DNA of 63,528 nt from Prolixibacteraceae bacterium (GTDB lineage Bacteria; Bacteroidota; Bacteroidia; Bacteroidales; Prolixibacteraceae): positions 1 through 63,528 of the forward strand of contig JANQHI010000085.1 in NCBI GenBank assembly GCA_028282705.1. The letters are read 5' to 3'. The notes below the pieces were generated by a model. That model was not told where the DNA came from, did no database searches, and was given only the letters and a program-made list of their open reading frames with translations. Made by a program: the position numbers and the translations under genes. Positions 1 to 8,118 of this stretch are shown here, piece by piece. Numbering within the stretch: position 1 is the first letter of the stretch; the number at the start of each line of letters is the position of its first letter.

Positions 1-630
1 TTTGCTGTATTTGCATTTGATTATTTAGGTTTGGATGAAGAAGGTAAAACCAAGATTAAAAAAGAGGACGGAACTGAAACAAATTCTAGAGGAGATGCAG
101 TACCGGAAGATGTAATTTTTATGGGCACAGAACAACCTAAATGGAATGGTGGCCTATCTAATGTATTTAGATATAAAAACTTTACTCTCACTGCAAATAT
201 ATCATTCTATTTAGGCCATGTGTTCAGGGCTAATAATTCAATAGATGGAATGTATGATAATATGTATCAAAATTATCCAGCTTATCAAAATAATGCATGG
301 TCTGAGCCAGGAGATGAACTCAATACAGATATCCCAGGCTTCATCACTAATAGATCTGCCAGTATTTATTCGCGTTATATAACATTCTTTGAGTATGCTA
401 ACACAAATGTACATGACGCGTCATATGTAAAACTTAGGGACTTGACATTATCGTATTCACTTCCTAAAAAATTGGTTACAGAAGTAAACCTTGAGAATGT
501 GGTCTTTAGAGCTACTTTAAGTAATGTATTGCTTTGGAAAGCAAACAAAATTGGATTGGACCCTGAATTTGGTATGGGTTTGCCAACAGGTCAGAATGCT
601 ATTACATTAGGCCTTAATATAACTTTATAA
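1..630 (+). CDS. SusC/RagA-family TonB-dependent outer-membrane receptor, C-terminal part
   Basis: The reading frame is open from the first base, so the gene begins left of the window and only about 209 C-terminal residues are present. SusC-type receptors are TonB-driven outer-membrane barrels that import glycans or peptides together with a SusD lipoprotein. The visible part shows the end of a SusC barrel: a strand reading KWNGGLSNVFRYKNFTLTANISF, split by KNF, a loop with NDVHDASYVKLRDLTL-like spacing (here NVHDASYVKLRDLTLSYSLP), and a final strand ending GLNITL, which closes on a hydrophobic residue as outer-membrane barrels do. The SusD gene follows after 23 bases, the standard SusC-SusD order. 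The family is clear; the substrate cannot be told. Confidence 0.93.
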   Translation, partial: FAVFAFDYLGLDEEGKTKIKKEDGTETNSRGDAVPEDVIFMGTEQPKWNGGLSNVFRYKNFTLTANISFYLGHVFRANNSIDGMYDNMYQNYPAYQNNAWSEPGDELNTDIPGFITNRSASIYSRYITFFEYANTNVHDASYVKLRDLTLSYSLPKKLVTEVNLENVVFRATLSNVLLWKANKIGLDPEFGMGLPTGQNAITLGLNITL

Positions 631-653
631 ACATTGATTGAAAAAAATTAATT

Positions 654-2096
654 ATGAAAAAATATAATACCAATAAAAAATTTGTGTTGCTGTTTGCATT
701 TATAATGGCGATGACAGCATGTTCCGATGAATTTTTAGAAATTACCCCCAAAGGTAAATTAATAGCCTCAAAAACGAGTCAATATGAGCACCTGGTCAGT
801 AATGGGCAACCAGCTGGTTTTGATGCTACCCAGATATTGTTAGGCGATGATATAGTAGCATTACAAAGTTTATTAAGTTCTGAAGACTTCCATGAACAAG
901 GATTATTTAAGTGGAGTGCAGAACCTTATTTGGATGAAGATAATCCAGGGTTATTCCTAAAGCCACTAAATCATATTTATCATTTCAATAAAATTATCAA
1001 TGAAGTAATGGATTCAGAGGGTGGTACTGAAGAAGAAAAAATTGCTATTCGCGATGAAGCAAGAGCACAACGTGCTTGGTATTTTTTCTATTTGTCAAAT
1101 TTCTTTGGACAACCTTATAATGCTACAACTGCTGATACAGAGTTAGGTATCCCTTTGATATTGGAAGCAGATGTGAACCAAACTGAGTTTGTAAGGGCAA
1201 CAGTAAAAGAAACCTATGATTTTATTGTAAATGAGCTTACAGAATGTATCCCCAACTTAAAACCCTTTGTTCATCGATTTCGCATGAGCAAACCTGCAGC
1301 TCAGATATTACTTGGGCAGGTGTATGTGTTTATGCATCAATATGATCTGGCACTGGCACAATTTAATGCTGCTGAACCAGGATTGGTAGGAACAGCCGAA
1401 CAACCATTGGTAATGCATGATTATAATACGGCATTTCTTCCGGGCGGTACAGCATTCCCTGTAGGATCATTTGGGCCTAACTTCCAAAATTCAACATTTA
1501 AAAAGGAAGCCATATTGTGTAAGATTACTTTTAGCTATTACTCGCTAATTACTTCTACATTCCCAATTAACAAAGAACTTTATGACTCTTTTCATGAAAA
1601 TGATATGAGAAAGATACTTTATACTGATAAACCTTATCGCTCATCAACTCCACTACCAGGTAGCCTTTTAAGGAAGAAAGGATTATACACACCAATTATT
1701 GGCATCCAGTTTTCTGAGTATCACTTATACAAGGCAGAATGTATGGCCCGTACAGGTAATCTAGCAGGTGCTGTTACTGAATTGGAGTATTTTCTGGGTA
1801 AAAGAATGCCAGTTGAAGATGCTGTTGTTGAAGCTTCTATTGCTGAAGATCAAAATGCTTTGATACGATTTATCATTGAAGAACGTAAACGTGAGTTTGC
1901 ACTGCAAGGCCATCGTTGGTTCGACTTGAGGCGCCTTTCTGCAGATCCTTTATTTGCAGGTGAAACATACACAAAAAGTATTTACGATGATAATGGCGAT
2001 ATTGTTGAAACAATTACCTTAACACCTGAAAGATTAACACTACGCTATCCTCCTTCTGTCATGGAAAAGAATCCTAATTTAATCGATAATCATTAA
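654..2096 (+). CDS. SusD/RagB-family nutrient-binding outer-membrane lipoprotein
   Basis: 480 residues, the usual size for SusD. The N-terminus is a lipoprotein signal (hydrophobic VLLFAFIMAM, lipobox MTAC, lipid-anchored Cys23), so the protein should sit on the outer membrane as the lid of the preceding SusC channel. The SusD hallmarks are present: the early ..EITPKGKL motif, a helical block ARAQRAWYFFYLSNFFG, the LLGQVYVFMHQYDLALAQF TPR-like part, and the C-terminal IIEERKREFALQGHRWFDLRRL motif. It is translationally close to SusC (23-base gap) and certainly co-transcribed. An A+T-rich 125-base gap with two hairpins separates it from the thioredoxin-like gene. The ligand is unknown; a neighbouring thioredoxin-like gene and an M60-like remnant might point to protein or glycoprotein use. 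Confidence 0.95.
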   Translation: MKKYNTNKKFVLLFAFIMAMTACSDEFLEITPKGKLIASKTSQYEHLVSNGQPAGFDATQILLGDDIVALQSLLSSEDFHEQGLFKWSAEPYLDEDNPGLFLKPLNHIYHFNKIINEVMDSEGGTEEEKIAIRDEARAQRAWYFFYLSNFFGQPYNATTADTELGIPLILEADVNQTEFVRATVKETYDFIVNELTECIPNLKPFVHRFRMSKPAAQILLGQVYVFMHQYDLALAQFNAAEPGLVGTAEQPLVMHDYNTAFLPGGTAFPVGSFGPNFQNSTFKKEAILCKITFSYYSLITSTFPINKELYDSFHENDMRKILYTDKPYRSSTPLPGSLLRKKGLYTPIIGIQFSEYHLYKAECMARTGNLAGAVTELEYFLGKRMPVEDAVVEASIAEDQNALIRFIIEERKREFALQGHRWFDLRRLSADPLFAGETYTKSIYDDNGDIVETITLTPERLTLRYPPSVMEKNPNLIDNH

Positions 2097-2103
2097 CATA
2101 TAT

Positions 2104-2139
2104 TAATTGAAAGGCTGGATTATTTCAGTCTTTCAATTA
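2104..2139 (+). terminator. Hairpin after susD (possible attenuator)
   Basis: TAATTGAAAG at 2104-2113 pairs exactly with CTTTCAATTA at 2130-2139 around a 16-base loop. It is not followed by a T run, so it may be an mRNA-stabilising or attenuating stem instead of a strong terminator. A second weaker stem (AACTTCC with GGAAGTT) lies near 2170-2196, just ahead of the next gene. Confidence 0.5.
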
Positions 2140-2221
2140 GTTTGTTAAAACCCAACAAGGCATTAATGAAACTTCCAGCCTTTTTGGGGAAGTTCCCAAA
2201 TAAATCTTAAATTAAAAAAAG

Positions 2222-3466
2222 ATGAAAAAAGTTGTTTCATTGGTATTTCTATACCTGTTTATGATTGCAGCAAACGCAACCACAAATGACGAAAATGCTG
2301 GCAAAAAAAATGAAGGTATCAAATTTGAGAAAATTAGTTTTGAAGAAGCTTTAAAGCAAGCAGCCAAAGAAAACAAGCTAATATTTGTTGATTGCTATAC
2401 AGTATGGTGTGACCCTTGTAAAAGGATGGATATAAATATATTCCCGAAAAAAGAAGTAGGTGGTTTCTACAATAAACATTTTATCAACCTTAAGATAGAT
2501 ATGGAAAAAGGTGAGGGGATCAATTTAAAAAATGAATATGGGGTAAATGCTTTCCCTACTTTTTTATACATAAACAATAATCGTGAGGTTATCCATAAGT
2601 CAACTGGGGCATGTGATATAGAAGGTTTTATTAAAAATGCTAAAGTTGCTTTGGATCCTTCTACAAATCTGTATAGTTTTAATAAGAAATATAAATCTGG
2701 AGTTCGCGATATCCAATTCCTTAAAGAATATTTGGAACTTTTAAAATGTGCTTATGATATGAGTTATCAAAGTGTATTTGATGAATATTTCAAGTTGGTT
2801 TCAAAAGAAGAAATGCTTACCCAAAATGGTTTAGATAATATCATTAAGTATGCAGGCATTCAATCCCAAGCCATGGATTTCCTGTTTGATCATTTAGACG
2901 TTTATCAGGAACTATCTGAAAAACCAATGTACAGCCTGCTTTTTGAAAAATTGATGAGGCTAATGGGGAAACTTTATAAAAACGATATGGAAAGTTATAA
3001 TGAGAAGTCTTCATATTTCAAAAAGAAAATGGGTAAAGATTGGGATTATATCCATGAGTTAATTGAATGGAGGAATATGGTATTTGTTAAAAAAGATAAA
3101 GCAACAGGCTATAAAATGGCATTTGCATATTATATAAAATTTAAAGATAGGTCAAAGGCAGATGATTTCTGGTCAACTGCATTAAGTGTTGGAATAGCTG
3201 AGGAAAGCCTACCTGAAAGCCTTTATAAAGAAGCATTGGAAATGTTGGAAGTTGCAAAAGAGAAGGGGATGAAAGAAGATGATAAAAATTTTGTCTTTAG
3301 TAAAGCTTTGTTGTATTCAAAAACTGGCAGAAAAGAAGAAGCTATTGAGATGTTGAAGGACAATATTAAAAACTTAAGTGATTCTCCAAAAGATAAACGT
3401 CGTTTGGAAATATATACCAGAGAGTTAAAGAAAATTGAAAATGAAGAAAAAAAAAGTTTCAATTAA
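2222..3466 (+). CDS. Secreted thioredoxin-fold protein with C-terminal helical region
   Basis: 414 residues. An N-terminal signal peptide (hydrophobic residues about 4-19, ending near ANA-T) indicates export to the periplasm or outer surface. Residues about 35-145 form a thioredoxin fold: the motif WCDPCKRM carries the redox pair Cys63 and Cys66, and NAFPTFLYI supplies the cis-Pro loop. Residues about 150-410 are helical and charged, with a late TPR-like segment (SKALLYSKTGRKEEAIEML). This architecture, a DUF255/thioredoxin-like head with a helical tail, is common beside SusC/SusD pairs in Bacteroidota. It likely acts as a disulfide reductase or isomerase for exported proteins of the locus; the partner is unknown. 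It is separated from susD by 125 bases with hairpins, so it may be read through at a lower level. Confidence 0.8.
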   Translation: MKKVVSLVFLYLFMIAANATTNDENAGKKNEGIKFEKISFEEALKQAAKENKLIFVDCYTVWCDPCKRMDINIFPKKEVGGFYNKHFINLKIDMEKGEGINLKNEYGVNAFPTFLYINNNREVIHKSTGACDIEGFIKNAKVALDPSTNLYSFNKKYKSGVRDIQFLKEYLELLKCAYDMSYQSVFDEYFKLVSKEEMLTQNGLDNIIKYAGIQSQAMDFLFDHLDVYQELSEKPMYSLLFEKLMRLMGKLYKNDMESYNEKSSYFKKKMGKDWDYIHELIEWRNMVFVKKDKATGYKMAFAYYIKFKDRSKADDFWSTALSVGIAEESLPESLYKEALEMLEVAKEKGMKEDDKNFVFSKALLYSKTGRKEEAIEMLKDNIKNLSDSPKDKRRLEIYTRELKKIENEEKKSFN

Positions 3467-3513
3467 AAAAGCTGTTAATTATAAATTGATAAACCTCTGC
3501 CATTTAAACAGTT

Positions 3514-3532
3514 CCTTATTTGAGAAATAAGG
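3514..3532. terminator. Short hairpin downstream of the thioredoxin-fold gene
   Basis: CCTTATTT and AAATAAGG form an 8-bp stem with a 3-base loop, 48 bases past the stop codon. No T run follows. It is a possible transcript end for the susCD-thioredoxin unit. Confidence 0.35.
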
Positions 3533-3605
3533 TACGGAAGAAAAAGAAGATAAAATATTTAAGGGAAGTTTTCAATTGTCAATGCAACCAAAAAAAAGAA
3601 AATAA

Positions 3606-3854
3606 GCCTTAGCTAAAATTATTTTTTATAATTACTGGCAGGAGCCTGGCATTTGGCGACGATTTTTTAAAGGGCTTTATAAACATATAAGAAAGGAAAA
3701 CCCATCCATTAACACTGATGAAGGTAAAATGGCTATTTTTATGATGGCAGCCTGCATTTTTTCTGGTAAAGACCTATCTGGATTCTTTAAAAATGGGGAA
3801 TGGAATTTAATGGTTCAAGCCAGGTATATCATGGGATTGCAATCTTATAGTTAA
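3606..3854 (+). pseudogene. C-terminal remnant resembling an M60-like metallopeptidase
   Basis: An open stretch of 82 codons with no usable start runs from just after a stop at 3603 to TAA at 3852. It reads like a real protein tail: FYNYWQEPGIWRRFF, then LYKHIRKENPSINTDEGK, then MAAC-IFSGKDLSGFF. The pattern (aromatic helix, LY..hR, acidic turn, then AC..sGkDLs-FF) is what I recall at the C-terminus of M60/enhancin-like zinc peptidases, where it reads like ACdvs..DLtdFFekwG. The catalytic HExxH region is absent, so this would be a decayed fragment. M60-like genes often accompany SusC/SusD loci that handle host or mucin glycoproteins. The family assignment is from memory of the motif and is tentative. 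The rest of 3467-4051 holds no gene that I can support. Confidence 0.4.
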
Positions 3855-3993
3855 CTGAACCTGAGAATGATATAACTTTGCTAATTAATTAATATAATCA
3901 AAATGCCTGGTTGGCACACAAGTTATTTGCAGTTTTTCAAAATTTAATTTTGGACAACCTTAATAAAAAGATTTGAATTTTTAAAACCTCTGG

Positions 3994-4019
3994 TTGGTGC
4001 TTTTTGTATAAAGTACCAA
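3994..4019 (-). terminator. Weak hairpin at the end of the redox operon
   Basis: TTGGT and ACCAA close a stem that also pairs CTTT with AAAG around a short loop, 33 bases beyond the stop of the last minus-strand gene. It is imperfect, so only a candidate terminator. Confidence 0.35.
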
Positions 4020-4051
4020 ACAGGGAAAAACGGACTTATACATCAAACAAC

Positions 4052-4489
4052 TTAAAAGGTTAAAACCTTTGTTGAACCATCTTTCAAATATTTTGTAAGT
4101 GGAACCCCCATTCCTGCCACTTCAAGGCCTAGATCCTTCAATTTATCTGAAACATTATATGCATTTGCACAGGCAATACAAGCCCTTATCTTTATACCAT
4201 CTTTTTGCATTGCATGTAATTTTTGTTGGATTTTTAAATTCTCAGAAGTCAATTTTGCAGATGGCCCCCAAATAATTAGGGTTACATCTTTAAACCAATT
4301 GTTCCTTTTGGCGGCATGGGTGTACATAAAGGCAACCCTTTCGGCAAGGTAAGGGTCATCACTTGTCCATAATACCACAAGTTTATCTTCATCTATTTTT
4401 TCTTTATTTGCAGGTTGTGCCATTAGTTGCCCCATTTGCAGTAGCATTAGTAACATTATTACTAAACCGGAAGTAAGGTGTTTTTTCAT
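4052..4489 (-). CDS. Exported DsrE/DsrF-like small protein
   Basis: 145 residues. Residues 1-24 are a signal peptide (LVIMLLMLLQMGQLMAQ), so the mature protein is periplasmic. The rest matches the DsrE/DsrF-like fold: a Rossmann-like start KLVVLWTSDDPYLAERV, a central DVTLIIWGPSAKLT strand-loop, and a conserved-Cys segment IRACIACANAYNV with Cys104 and Cys107. DsrE-fold proteins relay sulfur or act as small redox partners; cytoplasmic members use a single Cys, here the two form CxxC. Its ATG overlaps the stop of the peroxiredoxin-like gene (TAATG), so the two are translationally coupled. The substrate is unknown; a role in thiol or sulfane-sulfur chemistry with the two upstream peroxidases is inferred. 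Confidence 0.75.
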   Translation of the reverse strand: MKKHLTSGLVIMLLMLLQMGQLMAQPANKEKIDEDKLVVLWTSDDPYLAERVAFMYTHAAKRNNWFKDVTLIIWGPSAKLTSENLKIQQKLHAMQKDGIKIRACIACANAYNVSDKLKDLGLEVAGMGVPLTKYLKDGSTKVLTF

Positions 4490-5076
4490 TATAAATTTTT
4501 TAGTATTGACAATAATAATTTTCCTGAAAGTCTGGTAGTATAATCTGGGTTGATATACTCAAACAATATTTTCCCATTGGTATCCACTACAAAAACTGAA
4601 GGGATAGGGAGTAATGCAGCTTTGTTTATACCACCACTTTTTTTAGATAATAAACCATGGTATCTTTCAGGGGCTTTAAACCCAATCCCCATGGCTTTTA
4701 TAAATTCTCCACTTGCATCAGAAAAAAGGCGGTAATGGATGTTTTTTTCAGTTGCAGTAACTTTTAAATTCTCAGGAGAATCAGGGCTAATGCCAATTAT
4801 CTGGTAGCCTAATTCCAAGATTTCATTTTCCACCTCCTGAATAGCTGAAAGATGGGCATTGCAATAAGGGCACCAACCTCCACGGTAAAAAAGCATAACA
4901 GTTGGTTTCTCTACAATAATCTCTTTTATCCCTAATTCAGAATTATCTGTTTGCTTAACTTTTAATTCTGGCAACTTTTCTCCAATAAGCAGTGGTGAGA
5001 TATCTTCAGGTAAATTTGGTATTTGTGCAAAAGAATAGCCAGTTACAAATAATAAAATTAGTGTGATGTATTTCAT
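4489..5076 (-). CDS. Exported peroxiredoxin-like (AhpC/TSA) protein
   Basis: 195 residues with a signal peptide (ITLILLFVTGYSFAQ). The domain is thioredoxin-fold peroxiredoxin-like: KPTVMLFYRGGWCPYCNAHL carries Cys69 and Cys72 as CPYC, and IIGISPDSPENLK and FSDASGEFIKAMGI follow as in PRX-like-2/AhpC-TSA proteins. It probably reduces peroxides in the periplasm, or acts as a thiol oxidoreductase. The GGWCPYC form is typical of the peroxiredoxin-like subfamily annotated in many Bacteroidota. It lies 21 bases after the glutathione-peroxidase gene and overlaps the DsrE-like gene by one base, so the three form one operon. Confidence 0.85.
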   Translation of the reverse strand: MKYITLILLFVTGYSFAQIPNLPEDISPLLIGEKLPELKVKQTDNSELGIKEIIVEKPTVMLFYRGGWCPYCNAHLSAIQEVENEILELGYQIIGISPDSPENLKVTATEKNIHYRLFSDASGEFIKAMGIGFKAPERYHGLLSKKSGGINKAALLPIPSVFVVDTNGKILFEYINPDYTTRLSGKLLLSILKNL

Positions 5077-5097
5077 GTTTTAAGCTTTAACAAATGC

Positions 5098-5649
5098 CTA
5101 ATTTAATTGTCCTGTCTTGATCCAGTCAACAAGCCTTTTGCTGCCTGGTTTCTCTTTAGGTGGTGCATAACCAACTAGCTTGCCTTTCTCGTCTATCAGG
5201 AACTTTTGAAAATTCCATGTTACAGGAGCATCAATTTTTCCATTTTCCGACTTCTGGGTAAGCCACTTATATAAGGGGTTGATGTTATCTCCTCTAACAT
5301 CTATTTTTTCCATCATTTGAAACTTTACTCCATAATTTATGGTACAAAATTCACTAATTTCTGAATTTGTGCCAGGTTCCTGTTTCCCAAAATTATTGGC
5401 TGGAAATCCAACAATTGTAAAATCTTCCCCACCATAAAGCTCAAACAATTTTTGAAGGTTTTCATACTGGGGTGTAAGGCCACATTTTGATGCAGTATTG
5501 ACAATCATCACTTTTTTACCTTTTAATTTGGCAAAATCATAAACTTGCCCATCAATGGACTTGGCTTTAAAAGAATACAAATCTGTATTTTGGCCCATTG
5601 CCACCATAACTCCTGAAAGGAACAACAAGAAAAAAGATATGGTTTTCAT
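5098..5649 (-). CDS. Exported glutathione peroxidase-family protein
   Basis: 183 residues. A signal peptide (FFLLFLSGVMVAMGQ) precedes a complete GPx domain. The catalytic set is visible: Cys56 in NTASKCGLTPQY (Cys in place of selenocysteine), Gln90 in GFPANNFGKQEP, and Trp145-Asn146 in VTWNFQKFL. Non-animal GPx enzymes of this type usually accept electrons from thioredoxin, so the name does not prove glutathione use. It is the first gene of a three-gene minus-strand operon with a peroxiredoxin-like and a DsrE-like protein, all exported, which suggests a periplasmic peroxide and thiol defence unit. The 273 bases to its right hold the terminator of the next operon and no gene. Confidence 0.93.
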   Translation of the reverse strand: MKTISFFLLFLSGVMVAMGQNTDLYSFKAKSIDGQVYDFAKLKGKKVMIVNTASKCGLTPQYENLQKLFELYGGEDFTIVGFPANNFGKQEPGTNSEISEFCTINYGVKFQMMEKIDVRGDNINPLYKWLTQKSENGKIDAPVTWNFQKFLIDEKGKLVGYAPPKEKPGSKRLVDWIKTGQLN

Positions 5650-5841
5650 AAAAATAATTTTAATACTAATACCTTACGAATATATAAGCTGATAAGTTAT
5701 GTTGGTGTTAAGCCCTTGTTAATTGGCTGTTATTGTAATGTTAAGTTGTTGTTGATGAGTGGTTTGTGTAGTGGTGGTGCTTTCCTGGAGAGGTTATGCC
5801 AATTTGTGGTTGGTATTACTTGAGCATGGGGGGTGTAAAAT

Positions 5842-5893
5842 AAAAACACCTTTAAAAAGGCCCCAGCCATAGGGCCCTTTTAAGGTGTTCCAT
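5842..5893 (-). terminator. Intrinsic terminator of the PorP-OmpA operon
   Basis: Read on the minus strand, AACACCTTaAAAGGGCCC pairs with GGGCCTTTTTAAAGGTGTT around an 8-base loop and runs into TTTAT. It is a long, strong stem 34 bases past the OmpA-family stop codon. Confidence 0.85.
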
Positions 5894-5922
5894 ACAAAAC
5901 AATATTATATAAAAGTTAGTTT

Positions 5923-8106
5923 CTAATTTGGTAAAAGCATTTTTACTTTTTTGTTGCCATCATATTCCAGGAGCATAACCTGGTAACCCATCTCAACAAG
6001 GCTGTCAAATACTTCAATCCCTGCACTCTTGCTGTTTAATGGGCCAATCTGGTATTTAAACAGGTTATCTTCAGGTTGGTTAATAATACCATACTTGGTG
6101 AATTTCTCAACCACTTCTTTCATCCTTGAGTTAATATTAACAGGTTTTACAGAAGCATAGAACTGCACCCTGTAATTTGTACCTGTTACTGTTGGGTTTT
6201 CAATATTATATTGTGATGCAATGTCTTTTATTTTCACCATTGGAACAACAGCCCGCCCAACAGTTGATGTGGCAGTTGATGTTTTTCCATAAGCACTTTG
6301 GTCACTATGCACACTGGAAATAACAGGTGCTGATGAGGATAAACCTGTAATGGTGAAGGTTGTCCTTCTGTTCAGCCTGTGTTCAACCTCATTTTTAGGA
6401 GAAGCAATGTAAGGTTGGTTTTCACCATACCCTTTTGCAGTGATCCTGCCATTGGTAATCCCTTTTGACCTGATGTAAGCCACTGCGGAGTTTGACCTTT
6501 TATTGGCTAGCCAAACATTGTATTCATCCGTACCCCTTGAGTCAGTATGTGAACCTAATTCAACTTTCAAATCAGGGTTTTCATTGATTATCCTAACCAG
6601 CTTATCAAGCTCAACTGCTGATTGTGGAAGGATATCCCATTTATCAAAGTCATAGTAAATATTTTCAAGGACAAATGTTTTCCCAAGCACGCCTTTGTAC
6701 ATCCACAAAGTAGCTTTAATTAACCCAGGTTCCCCTTCTGCACCTATTGACAGTGAGTTGTCCAGGTAGTCAGGATGTGTCCCCCTGATATAATAAAGCT
6801 TGTCTCCATCAATTGGCCGGGTAATAATTCCACCAGGCTCAGAAAGGAATTCTTCTTCACCATTGAAATCAATATTCACGTCTGCCAGGTAATCTTTAGT
6901 TTCAGCATCACGCACCGAGAGCTTAAGCATTACTTCAGGCATTAATTCTATCAATATAGTTGGTTCATCATTGTAATCAATGGTAGTGGATTTAAACCCT
7001 GGTTTTGAGCCTGTTATTTTCTTTAATTCCCCACTTGGTGCTTCAACTGAGAAATCCCCATTATTGTCAGAATAAATCTTATCAGGAATTACAACAGGTG
7101 GCTCAAATGTAACCAAAGCTTTTTCAATTGGGGTTTTTGTAAACCCATTGATCACTTTCCCTTTTAAAGCCACCATGTTCATGTTGAAATCAATCCTGTA
7201 AATATCATCATCACCTGTGCCAGGCCTGTTAGTAGTGAAATACCCAAACCTGTGGTTTTTATTGACTACCATACCAAAATCATCATATTCTGAATTCAGT
7301 GGGGCAGGGAATTTTATAATAGATAGATCCTCATTATCAGTTAATAATGTATAATAGAGGTTTAACCCAGTACCATCCTCAAGCCCATCTGAAGCAAAAA
7401 TCAAGATGCCATCAGAGGTTACAAATGGTGTAAACTCTTTGCCAGGGGTGTTCACCCTGCTACCCATGTTTTTAGGAAGCGACCATCCATTTTCGTAGCG
7501 GATACTCATATACAGGTCAGTTTCTCCATAGCCACCAGGCATATCACTTACAAAAATAAGTGTATCACCAGAAGGTGTAAAAGCTGGGTGGCCGACTGAG
7601 TATTCATTGTTATTATGTTCAAATTCCCTTACAATATTCCATTGCCCACCTTGTTTTTTTGCAATGATCAATTCAAGGTTAAAATCTCTTTTCTGGAAAG
7701 GTTTAAAAGGTGTTATCCTGGGGTTGTCAGCATTTGATTTTGTAAAGAACAACTCTTCAGTAACCAGGTTGTATGCACTTGGCCCTACATGGAATTCTGA
7801 AACCAGTTCAGTTAATAATTTCCTGGTTGAAACAACTTTGCCTTCCTGGTCAATATCCACAGAAAAAAGGTCATAAAAGACCTTGTTTTTGTATTTCTGC
7901 TCCAGGCTTTTTGATTCATTGTTTGAAGTAAGGAAAAGGCTCCCATTGATCAAACTAGGACCAAAGTCACTTAACCTAGAATTTGCAGGCAGTTCCTCAA
8001 TATTAATATTCTGTAGGTATAAATTATTAAACCTGCTTAATTTTTCTTGTGCAGAAAGGGTTGTGCACACAAATAAAACCAATATAAAAAGGAATATATT
8101 TTTCAT
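5923..8106 (-). CDS. OmpA-family outer-membrane protein with PD40 repeats (PorE-like)
   Basis: 727 residues with a signal peptide (FLFILVLFVCTTLSAQ). In order: PD40/WD40-like blades at about 50-310 (for example HPAFTPSGDTLIFVSDMPGGYGETDLY, split by DT, and FGYFTTNRPGTGDDDIY), a carboxypeptidase-regulatory-like domain about 313-395 (LKGKVINGFTKTPIEKALV), a second small beta domain to about 470, an OmpA C-terminal peptidoglycan-binding domain about 480-590 (VELGSHTDSRGT, ANKRS), and a SPOR-like tail about 640-727 (YRVQFYASVKPVN). PorE of the T9SS and proteins paired with PorP/SprF share the PD40-CRD-OmpA order. It probably ties an outer-membrane complex to peptidoglycan. Its gene follows PorP/SprF by 12 bases in one operon and sits beside a giant T9SS cargo protein, the usual SprF-type context. 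Confidence 0.9.
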   Translation of the reverse strand: MKNIFLFILVLFVCTTLSAQEKLSRFNNLYLQNINIEELPANSRLSDFGPSLINGSLFLTSNNESKSLEQKYKNKVFYDLFSVDIDQEGKVVSTRKLLTELVSEFHVGPSAYNLVTEELFFTKSNADNPRITPFKPFQKRDFNLELIIAKKQGGQWNIVREFEHNNNEYSVGHPAFTPSGDTLIFVSDMPGGYGETDLYMSIRYENGWSLPKNMGSRVNTPGKEFTPFVTSDGILIFASDGLEDGTGLNLYYTLLTDNEDLSIIKFPAPLNSEYDDFGMVVNKNHRFGYFTTNRPGTGDDDIYRIDFNMNMVALKGKVINGFTKTPIEKALVTFEPPVVIPDKIYSDNNGDFSVEAPSGELKKITGSKPGFKSTTIDYNDEPTILIELMPEVMLKLSVRDAETKDYLADVNIDFNGEEEFLSEPGGIITRPIDGDKLYYIRGTHPDYLDNSLSIGAEGEPGLIKATLWMYKGVLGKTFVLENIYYDFDKWDILPQSAVELDKLVRIINENPDLKVELGSHTDSRGTDEYNVWLANKRSNSAVAYIRSKGITNGRITAKGYGENQPYIASPKNEVEHRLNRRTTFTITGLSSSAPVISSVHSDQSAYGKTSTATSTVGRAVVPMVKIKDIASQYNIENPTVTGTNYRVQFYASVKPVNINSRMKEVVEKFTKYGIINQPEDNLFKYQIGPLNSKSAGIEVFDSLVEMGYQVMLLEYDGNKKVKMLLPN

Positions 8107-8118
8107 GTCCTTATACTT

